From a virus: a stretch of DNA of 29,848 nucleotides. The DNA lies in IMG/VR virus record IMGVR_UViG_3300020281_000096, positions 1-29,848 of that record; one strand, 5' to 3'. The notes below the pieces were generated by a model. It did no database searches. It was not told the origin of the DNA and saw only the letters and a list, made by a program, of their open reading frames with translations. Within the stretch, counting starts at the first letter, position 1, and each line of letters opens with the position of its first letter. Made by a program: the position numbers and the translations under genes. Shown in pieces: positions 23,653 to 29,146 of this stretch.

Positions 23653-23918
23653 TTCGTAATTTTCACATATGGTTGTGGGGGATGGTGATGGAACTCGAGG
23701 ATATGTTGTATCCCTGGAAGACATCAACGCCCCCATCTTGGGCAATCGAGAGACACAATCTTCCCGATCATCATGATGATGAGTTAGATGAAATCATTTA
23801 CAAAGAGTGGATTAGAGCACACGATGACAAGATCGGTCGCTTACAAAGTGAGATGATTTTAGTTCAACGTGAGATACATAAACTTCGAGAAGAGTTAAAC
23901 CAATGTACGAAGAACTAA
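23649..23918 (+). CDS. Hypothetical coiled-coil protein, 89 aa
   Basis: A GTG at 23649 overlaps the previous stop (GTGA); an ATG at 23682 is the alternative. Residues 55-85 (DDKIGRLQSEMILVQREIH and following) form a good coiled coil with heptad hydrophobics, suggesting oligomerisation. Function unknown. Confidence 0.65.
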   Translation: MIRNFHIWLWGMVMELEDMLYPWKTSTPPSWAIERHNLPDHHDDELDEIIYKEWIRAHDDKIGRLQSEMILVQREIHKLREELNQCTKN

Positions 23919-24082
23919 ATTGTTTTGAGGAAGCATTGAAACACTTTGGCACCAGAGTGGAAGTAATCACTGCTATGGAAATGTCTAGGAGAATATCTCC
24001 TGAGGACGCATATCAGATGATCAAAGATGAACTCAAAGAAGTAAAAAAATGTCGTAAACAATTCAACAAAAATGGATGCTGA
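23903..24082 (+). CDS. Hypothetical protein, 59 aa
   Basis: Starts in the end of the coiled-coil gene and stops at 24080-24082. The product (MYEELNCFEEALKHFGTRVE, ISPEDAYQMIKDELKEVKK) is helical and charged. It fits exactly between neighbours and uses normal codons. Confidence 0.65.
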   Translation: MYEELNCFEEALKHFGTRVEVITAMEMSRRISPEDAYQMIKDELKEVKKCRKQFNKNGC

Positions 24083-24248
24083 TGATGGTTTGAAAATCAC
24101 TCAAAATGAGGATAATACTTTCACTCTCGAATGGGATAAAGAAGATCCTAAATGGAGTTTTCTTAATGGATTGACAAGTAAAGAAATCACTGCTATTATT
24201 GAACAAGCAGTCCTAATGGATAAAAATGAATCTCTATCAGAAGGTTGA
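24072..24248 (+). CDS. Hypothetical protein, 58 aa
   Basis: The product begins MDADDGLKITQNEDNTFTLE and contains WDKEDPKWSFLNGLTSKEI, resembling a small conserved cyanophage protein of unknown function. It overlaps the gene before it by 11 nt and the one after by 23 nt. Confidence 0.75.
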   Translation: MDADDGLKITQNEDNTFTLEWDKEDPKWSFLNGLTSKEITAIIEQAVLMDKNESLSEG

Positions 24249-24498
24249 AAGAGTAATTCAGGAACACATCAACGAGCATCAATCAGAAGTTCGTAAAGGT
24301 AAAGAACTGATGACTAAACTAGATGTTGCTCGATGCAATAGTCCAGCAGAAGATTATTCTTACGATCTTACAGCAACTGGTGAAAAAATGCCAGTAAATA
24401 ATGGACTAGAAAGAAAATCTATTTACTATTACGATTATACTCGTAACGATCCAACTAGAACAAATCCATTTGAAATACCAGATTATACAGAACTTTAA
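24226..24498 (+). CDS. Hypothetical protein, 90 aa
   Basis: Helical first half with charged residues; Tyr-rich second half (YYYDYTRNDP). No recognised family. Its stop shares a base with the next ATG. Confidence 0.7.
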   Translation: MNLYQKVERVIQEHINEHQSEVRKGKELMTKLDVARCNSPAEDYSYDLTATGEKMPVNNGLERKSIYYYDYTRNDPTRTNPFEIPDYTEL

Positions 24499-24725
24499 TG
24501 GCACTATCAAGACAAACACTAGATCATATTGAGGAAGCAGAATCACACATTCGTGCTGCAATTAAGTCTGCTGCGATGAATGAAACTCCAATGGTTGTTA
24601 AACAACTTGCTGGGTTACTTATGGATATGGAACAAACTAAAAAGTTCGACGAGATTATGGATCTTCTAGAAAATCGTGAGGATGGAAGTAGTGGTAAATT
24701 CGGTCCATTTTTCACTGATGATTGA
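24498..24725 (+). CDS. Hypothetical helical protein, 75 aa
   Basis: Long amphipathic helices (LDHIEEAESHIRAAIKSAAM, QLAGLLMDMEQTKKFDEIM). It is the last gene of a long overlapping block; a hairpin follows directly. Function unknown. Confidence 0.75.
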   Translation: MALSRQTLDHIEEAESHIRAAIKSAAMNETPMVVKQLAGLLMDMEQTKKFDEIMDLLENREDGSSGKFGPFFTDD

Positions 24726-24728
24726 GTT

Positions 24729-24773
24729 TTATGAACTAATCCCAAAGAAAAGATTAAGTTCATAACTAATTTT
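24729..24773 (+). terminator. Hairpin with weak T tract
   Basis: TTATGAACT (24729-24737) pairs with AGTTCATAA (24757-24765). The stem continues inward with AATC/GATT after a one-base bulge, giving 13 pairs. TTTT follows at 24770-24773. It separates the long accessory block from the promoter-driven genes. It may terminate transcription or stabilise the 3' end. Confidence 0.55.
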
Positions 24774-24785
24774 ATGCGGAAACGC

Positions 24786-24791
24786 TAAAAT
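24786..24791 (+). promoter_or_regulatory. -10 box (TAAAAT) for the 61-aa gene
   Basis: TAAAAT ends 22 nt before the ATG at 24814, matching the 21-22 nt spacing of the other -10 boxes to the right. No clear -35. It follows the hairpin at 24729. Confidence 0.45.
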
Positions 24792-24813
24792 ACTACAAAA
24801 CAAGGTAATTCCT

Positions 24814-24999
24814 ATGACTCTTCCATCTGACGGCAGAAAACTTGATGAAAATGAGGTTTCTAGCATTGAAAATGCTGTAAAAGAAGCAGGTATTCAACAA
24901 ATTCACCCCGATAAAATGGAAGCGTTCGCTGATGAGTTGGTTTCAAGACTTAAGGGTGCTGGTAAACATTGGAGAACTTGCAATCCTATGGATGACTGA
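24814..24999 (+). CDS. Hypothetical protein, 61 aa
   Basis: Acidic helical protein (DENEVSSIENAVKEAGIQQI, MEAFADELVSRLKGAGKHW). It stands alone between two intergenic regions, with its own putative promoter. No function known. Confidence 0.75.
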   Translation: MTLPSDGRKLDENEVSSIENAVKEAGIQQIHPDKMEAFADELVSRLKGAGKHWRTCNPMDD

Positions 25000-25003
25000 C
25001 TAA

Positions 25004-25011
25004 AATAAATA
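25004..25011 (+). promoter_or_regulatory. Late-type octamer (AATAAATA) ahead of cp12
   Basis: AATAAATA matches the T4 late element at seven of eight positions and ends 25 nt before the cp12 start. Its spacing is longer than at the fibre genes, so use as a promoter is plausible but unproven. Confidence 0.45.
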
Positions 25012-25036
25012 AGTTCATCATACTACAAACAACCCA

Positions 25037-25264
25037 ATGGAAAGCGTAGAAAAGCATATTGAGGTTGATAAGAAGATTTTAGAAGATCCTACTACCAACC
25101 CTCAACAACGTCGCCACATTGAAAGCGAACTTCACGATTTAGAAGACTGGGTAGAACATCACAAAGAAGAAATTGAAGCGGGTGATCATCATGATCCATC
25201 TCCACTTGAATTATATTGTGATCAAGAACCTGGCGCACCTGAGTGTAAGATTCACGACAACTGA
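25037..25264 (+). CDS. cp12: CP12-like Calvin-cycle inhibitor, 75 aa
   Basis: The C-terminal motif SPLELYCDQEPGAPECKIHDN holds C61 and C70 in the CP12 arrangement (C-x8-C). The redox-active pair and acidic tail of CP12 bind GAPDH and then phosphoribulokinase, shutting down carbon fixation in the dark. The N-terminal part (VEKHIEVDKKILEDP, QQRRHIESEL) is a helix typical of cyanophage versions, which keep mainly the GAPDH-binding end. Cyanophages carry cp12 to divert host carbon from the Calvin cycle to the pentose-phosphate pathway. It is monocistronic, with a putative late octamer upstream and a strong terminator downstream. Confidence 0.88.
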   Translation: MESVEKHIEVDKKILEDPTTNPQQRRHIESELHDLEDWVEHHKEEIEAGDHHDPSPLELYCDQEPGAPECKIHDN

Positions 25265-25280
25265 TGTGACAGTCAGATAA

Positions 25281-25288
25281 GTGGCACA
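25281..25288 (+). repeat. Intergenic octamer GTGGCACA, copy 1
   Basis: GTGGCACA shortly after the cp12 stop. The same octamer, or its reverse complement, occurs near the stop codon in five further intergenic gaps downstream (25852, 28568, 28874, 29066 inverted, 29725). Confidence 0.6.
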
Positions 25289-25313
25289 GACCCCTTGACA
25301 GGGGTCTTTTTTT
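25288..25313 (+). terminator. Strong rho-independent terminator after cp12
   Basis: AGACCCC (25288-25294) and GGGGTCT (25301-25307) form a perfect seven-pair stem with a six-base loop, followed by six further T residues (25308-25313). This is the best terminator in the window. Confidence 0.9.
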
Positions 25314-25323
25314 GTGCGATATT
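25295..25323 (+). promoter_or_regulatory. Promoter overlapping the cp12 terminator
   Basis: TTGACA (25295-25300) is exactly the terminator loop. A 17-nt spacer follows, then GATATT (25318-25323) preceded by TGC as an extended -10. It would start transcription near 25330, ahead of the structured leader of the next gene. The perfect -35 and spacing support it; the -10 is only four of six. Confidence 0.6.
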
Positions 25324-25334
25324 AAGAGAGTCAA

Positions 25335-25400
25335 GGGGAGACCCAAGACAACACATCGAGAGGTAAATCAAATGTGTCTCCTTCCGCGAGACCGCCTCTC
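25335..25400 (+). other. Structured 5' leader, possible pseudoknot or switch
   Basis: Two six-base complementary pairs interlock: GGAGAC (25337-25342) with GTCTCC (25376-25381), and GAGAGG (25358-25363) with CCTCTC (25395-25400). The order a-b-a'-b' allows an H-type pseudoknot, or two mutually exclusive stems. The AGAGG in element b is also the ribosome-binding site for an ATG at 25372. The leader could control translation of the gene that follows. Confidence 0.45.
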
Positions 25401-25851
25401 TAACACTTCTTTCTTAATCATGGGAACTCGTTCACTGATCGGCAAGCAACTCAACGATGGTAGCATCCTTGCCGTCTATTGCCATTATGATGGTTATCCT
25501 GAGTACAATGGTCGGATGCTTCGTGATCACTTTGATACCGATGAAAAGGTCAACAAACTGATCGACGGCGGTGATATGTCTTGCACCTGGACAAATGCAG
25601 GATGGAACAATGAAACCCTCCCTGAATCTGGTCCTCTTCATTATACCGCTCGCGGTGAATCTTTGGAGAGTAATGCACCACAACTCTACAAAGATTTGAA
25701 TGAGTTTCTGTGTGCTGCTGACGACAATTATGGTGCAGAATATACCTATCACTACACAAGTGCAGGATGGGTCTGTCACGATGTTCGCCCGAATCCTTAC
25801 ACTAAGAACAACGTGATGGAAGTTCCCATCCCCGCTGGGACAGTTGGATAA
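25372..25851 (+). CDS. Conserved phage hypothetical protein (MGTRS type), 159 aa from this start or 143 aa from 25420
   Basis: The core begins MGTRSLIGKQLNDG and continues 'YCHYDGYPEYNGRML', the signature of a widespread phage protein of unknown function that normally starts at MGTRS (ATG 25420). That ATG has no Shine-Dalgarno. An in-frame ATG at 25372 has AGAGG at good distance and would add 16 residues (MCLLPRDRLSNTSFLI). Which start is used may depend on the leader fold. The protein is soluble and rich in Tyr, Cys and Asp, with no known catalytic motif. Confidence 0.75.
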   Translation: MCLLPRDRLSNTSFLIMGTRSLIGKQLNDGSILAVYCHYDGYPEYNGRMLRDHFDTDEKVNKLIDGGDMSCTWTNAGWNNETLPESGPLHYTARGESLESNAPQLYKDLNEFLCAADDNYGAEYTYHYTSAGWVCHDVRPNPYTKNNVMEVPIPAGTVG

Positions 25852-25859
25852 GTGGCACA
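25852..25859 (+). repeat. Intergenic octamer GTGGCACA, copy 2
   Basis: GTGGCACA begins at the first base after the TAA of the MGTRS gene. Confidence 0.6.
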
Positions 25860-25861
25860 CG

Positions 25862-25880
25862 GGGACGCTCAGGCGTCCCT
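25862..25880 (+). terminator. GC-rich hairpin in intergenic module
   Basis: GGGACGC (25862-25868) pairs with GCGTCCC (25873-25879) around a TCAG tetraloop. The following T stretch is poor (TTCTTG). Probable terminator or 3'-end stabiliser. Confidence 0.65.
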
Positions 25881-25889
25881 TCTTGCCCT

Positions 25890-25895
25890 TACAAT
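25890..25895 (+). promoter_or_regulatory. -10 box (TACAAT)
   Basis: TACAAT ends 21 nt before the ATG at 25917. It is preceded by TTGCCCT, similar to the TGATCCC(T) before the -10 boxes at 28912, 29119 and 29763. The leader ends in ACAAACCA without Shine-Dalgarno. Confidence 0.55.
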
Positions 25896-25916
25896 ACGTT
25901 CATACGCAACAAACCA

Positions 25917-26282
25917 ATGCGCTCCACCTTCTCTGACTACTGCGCCACTCAGGACGCTCGCAACACCATTCAACTCAACGTTCGCAAATATACGTTGATG
26001 CTGTGTGATGCTCTCCTGATGGATTTTCAGCGCAGGGGACACACTCTCGACTACAAGTTCTACATTGAAAGTGGTAGGAAGTACCACAAAGTTATCATGG
26101 AATGTGAGGATGGTGCTCGCAGTGTTCACGCTTTCGTTGATAAGAAGACGGGTGAAGTTTACAAACCCGCATCATTCAAAGCACCTGCAAAGATTGTTCG
26201 CTACAATCTTCTCGAGATCAATTCCCGTGAAGAGTGTTTCGCTCGCGCAGATTGGGCAGGTTCTTATCTCTACATTCGCTGA
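25917..26282 (+). CDS. Conserved-looking hypothetical protein, 121 aa
   Basis: The core (SGRKYHKVIM, then SVHAFVDKKTGEVYKPASFK and APAKIVRYNL) resembles a small protein common in cyanophages and other large phages. Mixed alpha/beta and basic. Function unknown. It is the first gene behind the -10 box at 25890. Confidence 0.8.
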   Translation: MRSTFSDYCATQDARNTIQLNVRKYTLMLCDALLMDFQRRGHTLDYKFYIESGRKYHKVIMECEDGARSVHAFVDKKTGEVYKPASFKAPAKIVRYNLLEINSREECFARADWAGSYLYIR

Positions 26283-26287
26283 TTATT

Positions 26288-26464
26288 ATGACTTTTTCAA
26301 AACGCCAACTGAAAAAAGCAGCAACTTATTCCGTAGTTGTTGCTTTGATTCTTCCTCTTATTTCAGGAGTATTGTTTCTTGCATCACTTGCACCCGCACC
26401 TTTTGGTTTCGGATTGTTGATGGGATTGCTTAGTTTTCCATTTTTTACATATGCTTTCCGATGA
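26288..26464 (+). CDS. Hypothetical two-helix membrane protein, 58 aa
   Basis: ATG at 26288 gives MTFSKRQLKKAATYSVVVAL and two membrane helices (about 14-34 and 39-56). The basic N-terminus should face the cytoplasm. A longer in-frame start at 26234 would lie in the upstream gene. Function unknown; holin-like topology alone is not enough for that call. Confidence 0.75.
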   Translation: MTFSKRQLKKAATYSVVVALILPLISGVLFLASLAPAPFGFGLLMGLLSFPFFTYAFR

Positions 26465-26556
26465 CAATTTCTGATCTTCAAATGCTGGTATTACTTTTGA
26501 TGCCAGCAATGTTGATGTCTGTTCTCATTCTTTGGACATTTGCGGCAGGTGGATGA
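26461..26556 (+). CDS. Tiny membrane protein, 31 aa
   Basis: The ATG overlaps the preceding stop (ATGA) and the TGA overlaps the next ATG. The product (MTISDLQMLVLLLMPAMLMS, VLILWTFAAGG) is one membrane helix. The exact coupling on both sides supports a real gene despite its size. Confidence 0.6.
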   Translation: MTISDLQMLVLLLMPAMLMSVLILWTFAAGG

Positions 26557-26738
26557 TTAAAAAACCGTCGATATATTTGGTTAGGTTGAAACCTGATGCC
26601 AAGATGACACCTAACCATTATGGTCATCGCTATTTTCATAGTAAGGCAGAATTGAAAACTTGGATGAAAGATAATGAGAGTAAAGTTCATGACATCTCTC
26701 TTGCAAAATGGGAGGAAGTAGATGACTTCAACTCATAA
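26553..26738 (+). CDS. Hypothetical protein, 61 aa
   Basis: ATG at 26553 overlaps the TGA of the small membrane gene. Basic start with a probable strand (MIKKPSIYLVRLKPDAK), then 'YGHRYFHSKAELKTWMKDN'. Looks like a small alpha/beta protein; no family known. Confidence 0.7.
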   Translation: MIKKPSIYLVRLKPDAKMTPNHYGHRYFHSKAELKTWMKDNESKVHDISLAKWEEVDDFNS

Positions 26739-26856
26739 ACTTATCTTCGTTGGTTCATTCATTTGGTTTCTACATTGGGGTCAATGTCTTACATCACTCA
26801 TTCTGGATACGGTTATTCTGAAGAACTCTGTGAGAATGTTACCTCTTGGTTTTTGA
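26722..26856 (+). CDS. Possible small membrane protein overlapping the metallopeptidase gene, 44 aa
   Basis: It has a strong ribosome-binding site (GGGAGGA) before ATG 26722, and codes for one membrane helix (KLIFVGSFIWFLHWG...). The last 73 nt are shared with the metallopeptidase gene in another frame. It may be real, or only a coupling ORF that brings ribosomes to 26784. Confidence 0.5.
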   Translation: MTSTHKLIFVGSFIWFLHWGQCLTSLILDTVILKNSVRMLPLGF

Positions 26857-27266
26857 ATAACTTCTTTCCACGTCACATAATTGATGTGGAGATTGTTCAT
26901 CGTGACTTAAAAGAGGAACATGTTCGTGGTTATTGTGATGTTTCATCATATGCGAATACTTATCGCCCCCGTGACTTTCTCATTGAACTTGATACTTACA
27001 TGACTAAGGAGTTGTATATAAAAACTCTTTTTCATGAACTGACCCACCTGGCGCAGTGGATCCGTGGTTCACTGCGTCATCGTTATGGAAAATTGTGTTA
27101 TTGTAAAACACCAGTAGAAAATTGGGACTATTGGCATCAACCACACGAAATTGAAGCACGAGAGGAAGAAGAAAGATTATATAATTGGTGGTTAAATGAT
27201 ACTTTGAGTGTGCCAGATCAGGAAGTGGCACAAGGGTTCGCCAACCGCCTCTGTCGTGCTTTATGA
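26784..27266 (+). CDS. HExxH zinc metallopeptidase-like protein, 160 aa
   Basis: Residues 84-88 are H-E-L-T-H (TLFHELTHLAQW), the zinc-binding HExxH motif, with the third ligand probably a Glu in 'WHQPHEIEAREEEE' (about residues 125-140). The layout, a beta-rich half (DFLIELDTYM) followed by the HExxH helix, resembles SprT-like and other small phage metallopeptidases. The ATG at 26784 (MSYITHSGYGYSEEL) is preferred to one 21 nt upstream. The substrate is unknown; processing of virion or host proteins is possible. Confidence 0.82.
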   Translation: MSYITHSGYGYSEELCENVTSWFLNNFFPRHIIDVEIVHRDLKEEHVRGYCDVSSYANTYRPRDFLIELDTYMTKELYIKTLFHELTHLAQWIRGSLRHRYGKLCYCKTPVENWDYWHQPHEIEAREEEERLYNWWLNDTLSVPDQEVAQGFANRLCRAL

Positions 27267-27296
27267 TTACAAAGTAATCGACAGACACCGATGACC
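27263..27296 (+). repeat. 34-nt direct repeat, left copy, with GATTAC-AAA-GTAATC palindrome
   Basis: It starts one base before the metallopeptidase stop codon (27264-27266), contains the perfect palindrome GATTACAAAGTAATC (27265-27279), and runs into the ATG at 27291. The right copy at 28361-28394 matches at 30 of 34 positions. Together they bracket the nuclease-like and methylase-like genes. Confidence 0.85.
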
Positions 27297-27794
27297 ACTC
27301 CCGAAGCACGCTACCAGGCACTCTACGAGGAGATGTATGCCCTCTGCGAGAACAATGGATGGGGTGATCCCTTCTCCTACGCTCGCTCCCGTGAGATCCA
27401 TATGGCGGGGATTCTGGGTCACCGTATCGCGGATGATTATAGTGGTGCAGATGCTTTCGATGAAGATGGTGGATGTGAGTATAAATCTACCATTGCAAAT
27501 TCTATCAATGCAACGTATAATGGTATTAGTGTTCAAGATACTTGGGAAGAACAAGAACGCTATTTGATTGAAGATAAGATTGGTAAGTATAAGAATCACT
27601 ATTATGCACGTTATGATGGTGGTGTGATTGCAGAAGTGTGGAAACTTGATTGTGATGATGTTCTTGCAATTCTTCTTCCTAAGTGTAAGAAACAGTATCC
27701 CCAGAAAAAGAACGGTAACGCAAAAGATCCCCGCATCGGTGTTACTATCTCTAAGAAAGAAATCTATGCAGTTGGTAAGTGTATCATTGGTTGA
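27291..27794 (+). CDS. Putative PD-(D/E)xK nuclease, restriction-endonuclease-like, 167 aa
   Basis: The segment SREIHMAGILGHRI (E36) followed by SGADAFDEDGGCEYKSTI fits a restriction-enzyme-like core: D54 as first acid and E63-x-K65 as the E-x-K pair. 'HYYARYDGGVIAEVWKL' then gives strands as in several type II endonucleases. It is followed three nt later by an adenine-methylase-like gene, the usual gene pairing of a restriction-modification system. The recognition site is unknown and no homology search was possible, so the call is tentative. A related role such as host DNA degradation is the main alternative. Confidence 0.55.
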   Translation: MTTPEARYQALYEEMYALCENNGWGDPFSYARSREIHMAGILGHRIADDYSGADAFDEDGGCEYKSTIANSINATYNGISVQDTWEEQERYLIEDKIGKYKNHYYARYDGGVIAEVWKLDCDDVLAILLPKCKKQYPQKKNGNAKDPRIGVTISKKEIYAVGKCIIG

Positions 27795-27797
27795 ATT

Positions 27798-28364
27798 ATG
27801 ATTGATAGTAAAGAACTGATGTATTCTGGAGGTAACAATGATGAGTGTTATACTCCAGATTATGGTGTCACTCCCATCCTGAAATATATCCCTCAGGATG
27901 CAAAAGTTTGGTGTCCATTTGATAAGGCAGAGAGTGAATTTGTAAAGCAAATCTCACAGACTCATAGTGTTGAATACTCTCACATTGATGATGGAAAAGA
28001 TTTTTTCACCTATGAACCTTTTCATTGGGATGTAATCGTATCGAATCCACCATTCACAAATAAGCGTAAGTTTTTCGAGCGGGCGTTATCATTTAACAAA
28101 CCATTTGCGTTGATTATGACTAACACTTGGTTGAATGATTCTGCTCCTAAACAGTTATTCAAGGAGAAAGATCTGCAACTGTTGATGTTTGACAAGCGGA
28201 TGAAGTTTCACTCTCCTGATGGTAGACCAAACGATAAAATCACATTCAGTAGTAGTTACTATTGCTGGAACTTTCTACCAAAACAAATCATTATGGAGGA
28301 GTTGAGTGTGCCACCTCGTAAAGTGTCACAGCGCACCGAATCTAAGGCACGTTTGCCTGTATGA
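27798..28364 (+). CDS. Putative DNA N6-adenine methyltransferase, 188 aa
   Basis: NPPF (residues 83-86 in WDVIVSNPPFTNKRKFFERAL) is the catalytic motif IV of N6-adenine methylases. The upstream 'ECYTPDYGVTPILKYI' and 'VWCPFDKAES' (37-46) replace the usual SAM-binding FxGxG, a variant I associate with small phage methylases. 'HIDDGKDFF' fits the acidic motif. No target-recognition domain is evident and the protein is short. The ATG is three nt after the nuclease-like stop. Its TGA lies at the left edge of the second 34-nt repeat. Confidence 0.7.
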   Translation: MIDSKELMYSGGNNDECYTPDYGVTPILKYIPQDAKVWCPFDKAESEFVKQISQTHSVEYSHIDDGKDFFTYEPFHWDVIVSNPPFTNKRKFFERALSFNKPFALIMTNTWLNDSAPKQLFKEKDLQLLMFDKRMKFHSPDGRPNDKITFSSSYYCWNFLPKQIIMEELSVPPRKVSQRTESKARLPV

Positions 28365-28394
28365 TTACAAAGTAATCAACAGAGACCAATGATC
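28361..28394 (+). repeat. 34-nt direct repeat, right copy, with TGATTAC-AAA-GTAATCA palindrome
   Basis: Same structure as the left copy at 27263: it spans the TGA of the methylase (28362-28364), the palindrome (28362-28378, here seven pairs), and the start of the next gene (ATG 28389). The four differences are single substitutions, so spacing to stop and start codons is preserved. Confidence 0.85.
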
Positions 28395-28556
28395 ACCAAC
28401 AAAGCATACATGATCAACATCATGAAAAATTGCGATGGTGCTGACACTCTCACCCGTGAAGAAAAGTTTCAAGTCTTCTGCAATGTTTGCGACAATATGC
28501 TAAAGGAAGGCAGGGTAAGCAAGGAGACCCACAAGCGGTGGACAGAGATCTGGTGA
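28389..28556 (+). CDS. Hypothetical protein, 55 aa
   Basis: The product MITNKAYMINIMKNCDGADT continues with a helical segment (LTREEKFQVFCNVCDNMLKE) holding a CNVC pair. No Shine-Dalgarno; the ATG lies at the end of the 34-nt repeat. Function unknown. Confidence 0.7.
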   Translation: MITNKAYMINIMKNCDGADTLTREEKFQVFCNVCDNMLKEGRVSKETHKRWTEIW

Positions 28557-28562
28557 CAGTTC

Positions 28563-28600
28563 GGGAAGTGGCACAACACCACTTCCCTTGATCCCTTTTT
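28563..28600 (+). terminator. Hairpin terminator in intergenic module
   Basis: GGGAAGTGG (28563-28571) and CCACTTCCC (28579-28587) form nine perfect pairs with a seven-base loop; a T run follows at 28596-28600. The octamer GTGGCACA (28568-28575) lies within it. Confidence 0.75.
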
Positions 28601-28604
28601 GCCC

Positions 28605-28610
28605 TATTAT
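28605..28610 (+). promoter_or_regulatory. -10 box (TATTAT)
   Basis: TATTAT ends 22 nt before the ATG at 28633 and is preceded by TTGCCC. The downstream leader TTCAGTTCAAACAAA is shared with the units at 28912 and 29763. No recognisable -35. Confidence 0.55.
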
Positions 28611-28632
28611 TAGTTCAGTTCAAACAAAGGCA

Positions 28633-28860
28633 ATGCAAGTCACCAGCAAGCGTCACTCCATGGTTGTTGAGTTCCGTCCTCACTCCATCCTGACTGATAA
28701 ATTTGTCTACACCTTGAAATTCAAGGGTGAGACACAATCCATGCGCCTTATGAACCGTAAGGAGATGGTGGAGACCGTCAACGCCCGTCTGGATCTGCAT
28801 GGTTACACTGTGACCGACTTCCTGACAGAACCTCAGCAGTATATGCCTGCTGCCTGCTGA
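28633..28860 (+). CDS. Hypothetical protein, 75 aa
   Basis: ATG at 28633 gives MQVTSKRHSMVVEFRPHSIL. The first 50 residues look like beta strands (FVYTLKFKGETQSMRLM), then a helix. A longer frame from 28588 would cross the promoter and is rejected. Single-gene unit with its own hairpin and promoter. Function unknown. Confidence 0.75.
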   Translation: MQVTSKRHSMVVEFRPHSILTDKFVYTLKFKGETQSMRLMNRKEMVETVNARLDLHGYTVTDFLTEPQQYMPAAC

Positions 28861-28871
28861 ACCAGTTCAAA

Positions 28872-28890
28872 GGGTGGCACACCGCCACCC
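28872..28890 (+). terminator. Hairpin in intergenic module
   Basis: GGGTGGC (28872-28878) pairs with GCCACCC (28884-28890), with a five-base loop. No T run follows, so it may act as a stabiliser or a protein site as well as a terminator. GTGGCACA is at 28874-28881. Confidence 0.6.
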
Positions 28891-28911
28891 ACAGAACCCT
28901 TCCTGATCCCC

Positions 28912-28917
28912 TATACT
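28912..28917 (+). promoter_or_regulatory. -10 box (TATACT) in repeated promoter unit
   Basis: TATACT is preceded by TGATCCC and followed by the repeated leader AACTTCAGTTCAAACAAACC; it ends 21 nt before the ATG at 28939. The unit at 29763 is almost identical from TGATCCC to the start codon. Confidence 0.65.
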
Positions 28918-28938
28918 AACTTCAGTTCAAACAAACCG

Positions 28939-29061
28939 ATGGACACCGAACTTTTCCAAGAGATCAACGACATGCCTGCTGAGATCTTTGACATCCCTGA
29001 GATGCAGCAGGATGACCGTTTCGATGTGGAAGCATACCTGAACGGAGACACAGACTACTGA
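28939..29061 (+). CDS. Small acidic hypothetical protein, 40 aa
   Basis: The product MDTELFQEINDMPAEIFDIP ends in a run of D, E and Y (YLNGDTDY). It is very acidic and short and has its own promoter unit. It could mimic DNA or bind a basic partner, as some phage inhibitors do, but nothing in the sequence proves that. Confidence 0.65.
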   Translation: MDTELFQEINDMPAEIFDIPEMQQDDRFDVEAYLNGDTDY

Positions 29062-29104
29062 GCAGTGTGCCACTTAGGGAACTGACCACGGTTCCCTCCA
29101 CTGC
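29062..29104 (+). terminator. Two-tier hairpin in intergenic module
   Basis: The inner stem is AGGGAAC (29076-29082) with GTTCCCT (29091-29097). An outer stem GCAGTG (29062-29067) pairs with CACTGC (29099-29104). The octamer appears here in reverse complement (TGTGCCAC, 29066-29073). Confidence 0.6.
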
Positions 29105-29118
29105 CCTCCCTGATCCCT

Positions 29119-29124
29119 TATACT
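29119..29124 (+). promoter_or_regulatory. -10 box (TATACT) in repeated promoter unit
   Basis: TATACT preceded by TGATCCCT, followed by a diverged leader (CAGTTCAGACAACC) and ATG 22 nt downstream at 29147. Confidence 0.65.
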
Positions 29125-29146
29125 GAACACAGTTCAGACAACCGCA

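Noticed and set aside
27267-27950. Minus-strand frame of 227 codons
   Set aside because: Antisense to the nuclease-like and methylase-like genes. Its Ile/Thr-rich hydrophobic content is the reverse of the AT-rich coding strand, and no start context supports it.
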